Shown: positions 55,582 to 64,000 of the stretch, piece by piece | Layout of the letters: every line of letters begins with the position of its first letter | Numbering within the stretch: the first letter of the stretch is position 1 | Source: Ilex aquifolium | Lineage: Eukaryota > Streptophyta > Magnoliopsida > Aquifoliales > Aquifoliaceae | Assembly: GCA_951799425.1 (NCBI GenBank) | Contig: OX637391.1 | Location: forward strand, 12,100,551 to 12,164,550 | Reading direction: 5' to 3' | Length of the DNA stretch: 64,000 bases | The notes under the pieces: model-generated | Seen by the model: the letters and a program-made list of their open reading frames with translations, nothing else | What the model was told of the DNA's origin: nothing | Database searches by the model: none | Program-made: the position numbers and the translations under genes

Positions 55582-56136
55582 TGATGATGCACAAATTGGT
55601 TTGTACACCACAGTCAAGTAAATAATATAAAATGCAGTAAAATAAGTAGAGAAAGAGAAGACAAGGTTTATAGTGGTTCGGTCAACATGACCTACGTCCA
55701 CTTTCAATGGCTAAGTTCGCCGAGAATTTTATTAACTCCGGTGTGTTGGGAGAGTAGAGAATTACAAGAGGGAAGAGAGATGAGCTTGATCTTTTTGAGA
55801 TGCCCCCCAAGTGATGGGGAAGCTTACAATTTATAGTCGTCTGCGTAGTAATTGAATGGGTTGTTTGACGGTCATAACGGATTATAGCAACTTAATAGCA
55901 TTAAACAGCTTGACGACCTCTCCTCTCCTCAACCGGCAAGGGAGTGCTCTCCAAAGGTCTTGGCCAAATGATGAGTGAATGTTGACTTCCCCCAAGCGGC
56001 CCGGATGCTCCCTTAGTGGAGTAGCTCCCTAATGAGCTTGACCGGTCTGGACCACTTAGGGCCTGCTTGGTCTTCTACGAGCTTGGGCTCCTTTGGGCTT
56101 TATACCTGGATTGGATTGTTTGGGCCTAGCCCATCA
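55582..56136 (-). repeat. 3' LTR of the gag-only element
   Basis: 555 bp with TG..CA ends, next to the polypurine tract on its inner side. The same LTR family occurs as solo copies at 7114-7760 and 27060-27744. Confidence 0.92.
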
Positions 56137-56223
56137 TTTTCCCCCCAATGCCCTGCGTCTAACGGAACTTGGAAAGGAGGACATTCAGTTTGAATTTGAT
56201 TTTTTGGCTTACCGGTAAAACTG

Positions 56224-56745
56224 GAAAAACTTCGGGAGGCCAAAACATGTGCTTCTAGGCCTTTTTTGAGCTTTTAACGATATTAGTCACAGCCAAAGGC
56301 TGTGAGTCTTGTAGGGCTCGCCGAGAGCTTCGATTTGATATATTATAAGCCTCATTTCGAGTAACGGAGTAAAAGTTACGGTCAAAACTTCGAGTAGAGA
56401 GTTGGGACTGTTTGGGCGAGCAGCACTGTTCTGGGCGAGCAAAAATTTTTTTTTTAAAACTTCGGGAGGCCAAAACAGCTGTTTCTGAGCCTTTTTTGGA
56501 CTTTTTACAGCATCAATCACTGCCAAAGGCAGTTTGTTTTGTAGAGCTCGTCGAGAGCTTCGATTTGATATATTATAAGCCCCGTTTGGAGCACCTTGGG
56601 CGAGTCTGGGCTGTCTTGGGCGAGCCTAGACTGTGTTGGGCGAGCAGGCCAGCCCCTTGGGCGCCTTGGGCGAGCAGGCCAGCCCCTTGGACGCCTTGGG
56701 CGAGCAGGCCAACTTCCTGGGGCGCCTTGGGCGAGCAGAGCAAGT
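56224..56745 (-). repeat. Duplicated blocks and GGGCGAGCAGGCC repeats in the gag-only element
   Basis: A block of about 130 bp (56224-56353) recurs at 56455-56590, sharing AAAACTTCGGGAGGCCAAAAC and AGAGCTTCGATTTGATATAT. It is followed by about four units of roughly 36 bp around CTTGGGCGAGCAGGCCA (56597-56745). Several frames stay open through the units by chance; none looks like a protein. Confidence 0.8.
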
Positions 56746-57839
56746 GAGCCAATTCGCGCCCAAAGGCTGGGCACCCATGCAAGCGAGGCAGCCCAAAGTT
56801 TCTGGCGAGCCTGGTCCTGGAGTTAGAAGACAGAGTACGCTGGACACTTTTGACGGTGATGATCCGGCTCCTCCGTGTGCAACTTCTCAAAATCAAATTT
56901 TTGAAACCTCTCGGGTAGTGACTCAGACAATACTTCACGCCCTCGCAACAAAAAGTACCGAAGCAAAGTAGCTCTTGACGATGATAGGTCCAAAGTAAGT
57001 ACCCTTTCTAGTATGCTCAATACTGATGTTGATATTTTACGGATTGTCTCTGCTTACCACATTCTTTCAACTATGCTAAGCTATCAGCTGAGATGGGTGA
57101 GCCCGATTATGATGACTCCTCTGGTGATATTTCCATTTACGAGGAGATGCTTGAGACTGGGTTCAAATCCCAATGCCTTCTTCAATTTGTCGCATCCTGC
57201 ATCACTTTTCATTGACACCGGCGGTTGGTCGTCTAATGGTTGGAAGATTTTGCTGGGCTTTCTGGTATTGTGGAGGAGGATCTGGCTCCTTCATGTGGAG
57301 CTTTTCAAAGTATTTCTCAAGGCCTCCCTGGTAGTGGCTCGGGTGACTAGCCCTGACAAGGCGCCGCTGGTACTGGGCGAGGCCGATCTAGCCACGACGC
57401 TGATGGAGTAGCACCTATAGTGTTGGGCGCTTGAGGTGCTAGGCGCCTGAGGCTGCTGGGCGCCTCCTGAGAGGTGTTGGCTCGCGAGCATGGGGCCTTC
57501 GGGCGAGCACTGATAGACGCTCAGGCGCTGTGCGCGTGAACCAGCTAGGTGAGCAGGCAACATTCAAGTTAGGCGAGCCTGCTGGGGGCAGCTTGGGTGA
57601 GCATCCTGCTGCGTAGGGCAGCTTGGGCGAGCAGCTTGCTGCACTGATCTAATGTAGTCCCTCAGGTTGCAGACGACTTGAGTTTCAAGATTCTGCCTAG
57701 AGATGGCAAAACCAATGTTATTTCAAACATTGAAATATTTAACATAATTACCTGGAGAGAGAGGCAGACTGTTTGCATGAGATCAAAGACAGAGTCTGAG
57801 GATTGCTTGTGAGAGAGTTACACATTTTGAGACCGAGCT

Positions 57840-58315
57840 TTTGGGGACCCATGAGAGAGTCTTTAAGCTTAAGGTATAGGTTACTTGCTTGAGAGCAGAG
57901 CAGAGACCAAGCTTTTGGGGCTTTTGGCGACTCGTGAGAGGGCCACTAAGCTGGAGATAGACTGCCTGCTTGAGAGCAGAGCAGAGATAGGCCAAAATTT
58001 TTTGGCGACCCGCAAGAGAGCCTCTAAGCTGGAGATAGGCTGCCTGTTTGAGAACAGTGCAGAGGCCAAGTTTTTTGGCGACCCGCGAGAGAGCCGCTAA
58101 GCTGGAGATAGGCTGCCTGTTTGAGAACAGTGCAGAGGCCAAATTTTTTTGGCGACCCGCAAGAGAGCCGCTAAGCTGGGGTTAGGCTGCCTGTTTGAGA
58201 ACAGTGCAGAGGCCAAGCTTTTTTGGCGACCTGCGAAAGAGTCGCTAAGCTGGAGTTAGGCTGCCCATTTGAGAACAGTGTAGAGGCAGGTCAATCTTTT
58301 GGCGATCCGCGAGAT
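57840..58315 (-). repeat. Tandem array of about six 74-85-bp units in the gag-only element
   Basis: Each unit contains GGCGACCCGCGAGAGAGCC, GCTAAGCTGGAGATAGGCTG and GAGAACAGTGCAGAGGCCAA or close variants. Outer units have diverged more than inner ones. The array ends at the 3' end of gag. Confidence 0.88.
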
Positions 58316-59288
58316 GATTCACCTCGCCTAGACCTGTTGATTTCCTCAGCATTCATATATTTTTGAGGTTTTGGCAATAGTTCTGGCATGCTCTTTGGAG
58401 GTCGCTTCATTACTGAAAAGAGGAAGCTTGATGACCGGAGGCCTCCCAAGAAGGCGGTCATGCTGACCTTTTCATCGCGCTCCTCAACCTGAATGACCTC
58501 CTCGTTAAAACGAGTGAGGTAACTCCTTAAACTCTCATCTCGGTCCTGCTTTATGCTGAGCAGGTGGGTGGCAGACTTCTGGTGGCGGCGTCCTCCAATA
58601 AAGTGTGATACGAAGGACTTGCTCAGCTCAACAAATGAGCCAATGGAGGCTGGGGAGAGCTTGAAGAACCATTGTCGAGCAGATCCCTTCAAGGTGGTTG
58701 AGAACGTTCTACACATAATTTCGTCGGGAACGTTGTGCAGTTGCATCAAGGTCTTAAAAGTTTCAAGGTGGTCCAGTGGAGACTTCCTACCATCAAAGGT
58801 CTCGACGGATGGCATCTTGAATTTCTGAGGAAGTTGATAGTTTGCCACGTCAGGTTTGAAAGGTGTGTCGGTTCGACTTACGAGGTAGTCCACTGTCTCG
58901 GGTCCCCGTGCCTTTATGACGTTGAAGACGTCACCCAATTGATTTTGTACCTCCTTAATTTTTCATTCCACTGATTGGGAGGAGGTCCTCTGGAATTACC
59001 ACGAAAATGACTCCCATGCTCCGTGCTTTGGTTTTCACCCTCATCCTCTTGGAGATGAGGGTCTCCACCATGGGGAGCAGGAGCAGGGGCTGGAAGAGGA
59101 GGTCCCTCATGGTGGGCCCCCCTTGGCTGGGCGCCCAAGGGTGGGGCGCCCGGAGGGGGAGCTTCTTGATGATCAGGGAGTGGAGCTCCCCTAGCTTGAG
59201 GTCCGGGCTGAGCTCCTCCTTGTTGCCCGAGCATTAACTGCAGAATCTGTTGGTTCTGGGCTATAAGTTGTTGCATGGTGTCCAGCAT
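58291..59288 (-). mobile_element. gag region of the gag-only element
   Basis: This is a Tat-type retrotransposon gag: a Pro/Gly/Gln-rich N-terminal part (about 59040-59270) followed by the gag core (DHLETFKTLMQL, ARQWFFKLSP, VSHFIGGRRHQKS, DESLRSYLTRFNEE; about 58370-58830). It would form the particle shell. The same core, more divergent, is seen in the gypsy element at 2998-3534. No protease or polymerase follows it, so any movement would need enzymes from another element. Confidence 0.85.
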
Positions 59289-59435
59289 CTGCTACGCATT
59301 TGGGACCGGATTAGCGGGTGGAGGAGGAGCAACCTCGTCTTCTCGCACATGATTGTCTTCAGGGGGATTCATGGATTTGACAGAGAAGATTTTTTAGAAG
59401 TGAGAATTTTGTTGTTCCCACAGACGGCGCCAAAC

Positions 59436-59990
59436 TGATGATGCACACATTGGTTTGTACACCACAGTCAAGTAAATAATATAAAATGCAGTAAAATAAG
59501 TAGAGAAAGAGAAGACAAGGTTTATAGTGGTTCGGTCAACATGACCTACGTCCATTTTCAATGGCTAAGTTCGCCGGACATTTTATTAACTCCGGTGTGT
59601 TGGGAGAGTAGAGAATTACAAGAGGGAAGAGAGATGAGCTTGATCTTTTTGAGATGCCCCCCAAGTGATGGGGAAGTTTACAATTTATAGTCGCCTGCGT
59701 AGTAATTGAATGGGTAGTTTGACGGTCATAACGGATTGTAGCAACTTAATAGCATTAAATAGCTTGACGACCTCTCCTCTCCTCAACCGGCAAAGGAGTG
59801 CTCTCCAAAGGTCTTGGCCAAATGATGAGTGAATGTTGACTTCCCCCAAGCGGCCCGGATGCTCCCTTAGTGGAGTAGCTCCCTAATGAGCTTGACCGGT
59901 CTGGACCACTTAGGGCCTGCTTGGTCTTCTACGAGCTTGGGCTCCTTTGGGCTTTATACCTGGATTGGATTGTTTGGGCCTGGCCCATCA
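59436..59990 (-). repeat. 5' LTR of the gag-only element
   Basis: 555 bp, equal in length to the other LTR, with the primer-binding site directly inside it (about 59417-59434). Target duplication CTTAT follows at 59991-59995. Confidence 0.92.
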
Positions 59991-62900
59991 CTTATCAACT
60001 TTGGTAAAAACTAGAGAGTCTCTGTGAGTGCAAGACTGCATAGAATAAAACTTTTATGATCCGAAGGCTTGTGAATTTGAAGTATAAGGATGAATATAGT
60101 GTTTGTGGAGCATATGAATAATTTTCAAGAATTGTTGAATGAGTTGTCCACCATAAAGCTTGTGCTCGAGGACGAGGTGCAAGCATTACCTTTATTGAGT
60201 TCCTTACCAGATCATTGGGAAACCCTAGTTATGTCGTTCAGTAATTCGGCCCCTAATGGTGTGACCACTATCAATATAGTGAAAGAAAATATGTTTAATA
60301 AAGAGACCAGAAGAAAAGAACACGATATTTCTTCTAATTCAGAAGCACTTGTGTATACAAGATGGGGAGAAGTAAAACTAAAAATTATGGTGATAGTAAT
60401 CGTGACAAGTCAAGAGAAAAAGTCCAAGTCAAAAATTGGATAGTCTAGAAAAGGGATAAAGTGTTTTTATTATGGCAAACTTGGGCATTATCAAAAAGAG
60501 TGCACAAAGTCGAAACGATAAAAAAAAAAAAAAGAAAGATAAAAATAATACTACAGCAGTTATAGTCAAGACTCTACTTGGATAATTCATACAACAACTT
60601 CCTTTCATATTATTGCACGTAGAGATTTCTTCTCCTCCTATTCCAGTGGTGACTTTGGTTGGGTTAGGATGGGAAACGAAGCAAAGTGCAAGATTGTGGG
60701 CATTGAAGATGTATTGCTAGAAACTAGCATTGGGTGTAAATTGTTTCTCAAGAATGGCAGACATATTCTAGAAATGCACATAAACTTGATTTTCATTGGA
60801 AAACTTGATGATAAAGGCTACTATAATCACCTTGGTGATGAAAATTGAAACTTAGCAAGGGTTCTCTTATCTTAGGCAAGGGAAATAAGATTAACACTCT
60901 CTACCAAACAAAGGTAAATATAATCAAGGGTGATTTAATGTAGTTGAGCATGATTCTTTCACAGAGCTATGGCATAAAAGACTTGGTTATATGTTTGAGA
61001 AGGGACTCCAAATTCTTGCTAAAGAATATCTCCTACCTGACATTAAATGTATGCCACTAAAACCTTGTACTCATTGTCTTGTTGTAAAACAAAATAGAGT
61101 TTCATTTGTCAAATTCCCTCACTCTAGAACATATAATGTTTTGGATTTAGTTCACACTGATGTCTATTTTAGGAATGCTAAATCTCTTGGTGGTGCATTA
61201 TATTATGTGACTTTTATTGATGATCACTTTTGAAAAGTGTGGCCATTTGCTTTGAAAACTAAAGATCAGGTACTAGATGTATTCATAGCTTTTCATGTGA
61301 AAGTTGTAAGGGAGGCAGTAAGGCAACTAAAGTGTGTCCGAGCAGATAACGGTGGTGAATATCGGTGATGTTTTGAAGAGTATTGTAGAAACAATGGTAT
61401 CAGGCTTGAGAAGACTATTCCAAAGACTCCACAACATAACGAGGTAGTAAGGAGAATAAACATAATGATTTGTGAGAGAATTAGATGTATGCTCTCTAAT
61501 GCAAAATTGTCTAAATATTTTAGGGGCGAGGCGATAAGGACAACTGTTGATTTGATTAATCTTTCTCCGTCAGCTCCTTTGGATGGTGCTATTCCTGAAA
61601 GAGTTTAGACAGGTAAGATTTTTCTTTTAAGCACTTGAAAGTGTTTGATTGCAGGGTATCTATTCACATTCCTAAAGATGAGAGATCCAAGCTTGACATC
61701 AAGGCTACACAGTATATCACGAGCAAAAAAAGAATAAAGAAAAGGATACCCAGTATATCTTCTTGGGTTATGCACATGAAGAGTTTGATTACAGATTATA
61801 GGATCTAGTTGGTAGGAAAATTGTTAGAAGTAGAGATGTTGTTTTCTTTGAAGGCCAAACCATTGAAGACTTGGAATGGACTAAAATTTCAAAGTCATCT
61901 AGAAAGGAACTTGTTAATTTGGGTCTAATTTCTCCTTCATCTATTATGCATGATGATCACGAGGGAGATGTCTAAGAAGAATAGGTCGATACATTTGATG
62001 AAAATGGTGACCTAACAATTAATGTTGATGAAGTATCTGTACTTGATCCTGTAGAACCAAAACTTCCATAGCTAGTCCTTCCGAAGTCACCTCAATATGT
62101 AAAGCTAGCTACTCCAGAACTAACAGTTGAAACTTAGTTAAAAAGATCTACGACAGAGTGTCGACCTCTCAGACAACATTCTCCTGATGAATATGTATTG
62201 CTCAGAAATGGTGGAGAGCCTAAAAGTTATGAATATGCTATGTCAAATATTCAGAAGAAGGAGTGACAGAAGTTCATGCAATACGAGTTCGTGAAGCTAC
62301 CTAAGGGTAAGAGAGCACTCAAGAATAAATGGGTATTTAGATTGAAGGTTAAATCGAATAGCTCATAGCCCAGGTACAAGACAAGACCGATTGTGAAAGA
62401 ATTTGGTCAGAAATAGGGCATTGACTTTGAAGAGATTTTCTTGTGGTAAAAATGTCTTCTATTAGAGTTGTTTTCATCTTAGCAGTGAATATGAATTTAG
62501 AGATTGAGTAGCTTGATGAAAATACTATTTTCCTCCATGGTGACTTAGAGGAGGAAATCTATATGGAGCAAGTAAAGGCTTCACAGATAAAGGCAAAGAG
62601 GATATGGTGTGTAGTCGATTGAAAAAGAGTTTGGATGGACTCAAGTAGACATCAATGCAATGGTATAAGAAGTTTGATTCTTTTATGGTTAACTAGGGTT
62701 ACACCAGGACTACTACTGATCATCGTGTATTTGTTAAGAAATTCTCAGGTGGAGAATCTATCATTCTCTTACTTTAAGTAGATGACATATTGATAGTTGG
62801 TCGTGACACTAGTAAAATTGATTCATTCAGTAATTTTTTTGCTATGAAAGATTTGGGACTGGCAAGGCAGATACTCAGTATGAAAATCTATCGTGACAGG

Positions 62901-63094
62901 AGTAAGGAAAAATTGTAGTTATCTCAAGAGTGCTATATCGAGAAGGTGCTAGACAGATTCAACATGGGTAAGGCAAAATCGGTGAGTTCTCCACTTATAG
63001 GTCACTTTTAGTTGAATTCCAAGCAAAGTCCTACAAGGGAAAAACAAAATGAAGAGATGAAGAAAATACCTTATGTATCAACCGTTGGTAGTTG

Positions 63095-64000
63095 ATTAAC
63101 CATCAAAAGTGCTGTTTTATTATATTTAATAATTGGTTAATTTCATATTATTTGTGATTAAATGTGTTAAATTCCTTGATTTTCTAATTTGATACTTTTT
63201 CTAGTTGTTGATTTATTTTGCAGGTAAATTGGTTGATTTAAAGTAATAATGAATAATGCAAGTGAAGCAATAACTAGAGGAAGAATCACAATTGATAAGG
63301 ATTGAAGAGTCAAGGTTGAGATAGGAAAACTTGAAGATAAATCAGCAATTTAATCCTTATAAGAGGCCAAGTTAGAAGAAAACTCATTTAAAGTTGGATT
63401 ATGAAAGTTTCCTAGAAGATAAGGATTTGACACGTCTTCAGTATTTCAGTCATAACTTTTGACTCCGATATCGGATTGACCTGATATTTGCGGTGTTGGA
63501 AAGAAGATTTCAAGGGCTACAAAAGTGTATTTCACGAAAATTTCGTGAATCAACCTCTAAATATGCGAAATTCAAGCTCGAAGTCTGGACAGATTTTGTA
63601 CCCGCGGGCCCCAAGACTTATGCACGGGATTTAACCTTACAAGACATCTTTTTGGGAAAGGAATTCCTTCCAACCTGTACTTAGGATTTATTTTACTATA
63701 AATAAGGGCTCTCATCTATTGAGAGAGGGGAGATTAGGATTTAGATTATTTATTCTTTTTTTTCCATCTTTTTAGTTCGTCATGTCTGGCTAGAAGGCTA
63801 AGTTAGGGTTAGGGGAGAACCTCTCAATGAAATACGGTAATGTTGTTGACTTTGTGCTTAATGATTTATGATATTTTGTTAATTTAACTTCTGATTTTTT
63901 AGCAAAGTTTTTATTCTGTAAAAACTCCTGAGTTGTTGTGCCACGTACATCAATTGCTTGAGTTTCCCTGCGAATAAATAACTGGTTATTCCACGCTTGA
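63095..64000 (+). mobile_element. Start of another LTR, cut by the right window edge
   Basis: The copia reverse transcriptase region stops abruptly and TGATTAACCATCAAAAGTGC begins at 63095. The sequence has no coding content. It carries TTTTATTTTGCAGGTAAATT, a TATA-type ACTATAAATAAGG (about 63697-63709) and further leader-like sequence to the edge. This looks like an LTR longer than 900 bp, probably of a Ty3/gypsy element, but the family and the other end are not visible. Confidence 0.6.

Larger units (their letters stand above)
55582..59990 (-). mobile_element. Young gag-only LTR retrotransposon (TR-GAG-like, Tat-related)
   Basis: This is a complete-looking non-autonomous LTR element on the minus strand. 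LTRs of 555 bp each lie at 55582-56136 and 59436-59990. A perfect CTTAT duplication flanks it (55577-55581 and 59991-59995). The primer-binding site (TTGGCGCCGTCTGTGGG, about 59417-59434) and polypurine tract (TTGGGGGGAAAA, about 56137-56149) are present. The only coding region is gag (58291 to about 59288). No protease, reverse transcriptase, RNase H or integrase is seen. The LTRs differ at about 12 positions (2.2%), which at the rice-derived rate of 1.3e-8 per site per year is about 0.8 million years. The remaining 2.1 kb is tandem-repeat-rich non-coding DNA. It inserted into the gag of a copia element. It looks structurally whole; gag has at most one or two breaks. Confidence 0.9.
52715..63094 (+). 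mobile_element. Composite of two decayed Ty1/copia copies sharing one LTR, with a nested gag-only element
   Basis: These are fossil elements on the plus strand. Copy A (52715-54044) keeps reverse transcriptase (YVDDILL near 53047) and RNase H, and ends with a polypurine stretch (AGTGGGAGAA). An LTR-like region follows (about 54045-55300). Copy B starts with gag at 55336 and runs through gag, zinc knuckle (about 60460-60500), integrase (about 60970-61560) and reverse transcriptase (YVDDILIV-like near 62780) to 63094. A second LTR element interrupts copy B's gag (55582-59990). Copy A lacks its 5' part and copy B lacks its 3' part. Both carry many breaks (tens in total). Gag and reverse transcriptase style suggest the Tork-like group, tentatively. 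Confidence 0.82.

Noticed and set aside
56596-56971. Overlapping long ORFs on both strands
   Set aside because: They come from a GGGCGAGCAGGCC-type tandem repeat that stays open in several frames; no protein features.
57840-58315. CRISPR-like regular repeats
   Set aside because: The units are 74-85 bp and contiguous, without unique spacers, and lie inside a plant LTR element.

Overview
This window is nuclear DNA from a flowering plant, most likely a eudicot. The evidence is AT-rich intergenic DNA, plant-type GT..AG introns, Ty1/copia and Ty3/gypsy (Tat-type) LTR retrotransposons, hAT and Mutator-like miniature elements, a tRNA-derived SINE, and host genes of plant-only families (phytosulfokine precursor, PP2-A10-like protein, group-S-like bZIP). 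It holds four recognisable host genes, one unrecognised small ORF, and a large amount of layered transposable-element debris. There are no rRNA, tRNA or CRISPR loci and no operons.

Layout. 1-9926 is a stack of insertions. An old minus-strand copia element (about 4849-9407) was hit by a Tat-type gypsy element (1-4848, running off the left edge), a hAT MITE (5136-5779), a solo LTR (7114-7760), a SINE (8120-8291), a hAT element that captured a piece of the adenylosuccinate lyase gene (8521-9348), and another hAT MITE (9416-9918). All of these except the gypsy element, whose other end is outside the window, have visible target-site duplications. 10385-11668 is an intact PP2-A10-like gene. 13489-14359 is a copia 3' end. 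14427-17496 is a Mutator-like element with long inverted arms and a FAR1-type exon. 21058-21394 (minus) is a two-exon phytosulfokine precursor gene found by reading the splice sites; neither exon stands out as a long ORF. 22-37 kb is mostly miniature elements, a copia fragment, a second solo LTR (27060-27744) and a 2.8-kb Mutator-like element (32203-35002). 38451-38813 is a small unrecognised ORF. 43300-44028 is a bZIP gene. 48196-49347 is a third solo LTR, of a different family.

49622-52208 (minus) is a two-exon gene whose first exon looks like a chloroplast transit peptide and whose second exon is a complete eukaryotic cytosolic-type ribosomal protein uL23 (L23a). Its arrangement suggests a nuclear gene that supplies a cytosolic-type uL23 to the plastid ribosome. 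A protein replacement of this kind is known in spinach. This is the most interesting host-gene observation here.

52715-63094 is a composite of two decayed copia copies sharing one LTR. Into it a young gag-only LTR element (55582-59990; 555-bp LTRs differing at about 12 sites; CTTAT duplication) has inserted. 63095 to the right edge is the start of another LTR. The host genes do not form a pathway; they are separate loci embedded in repeats.
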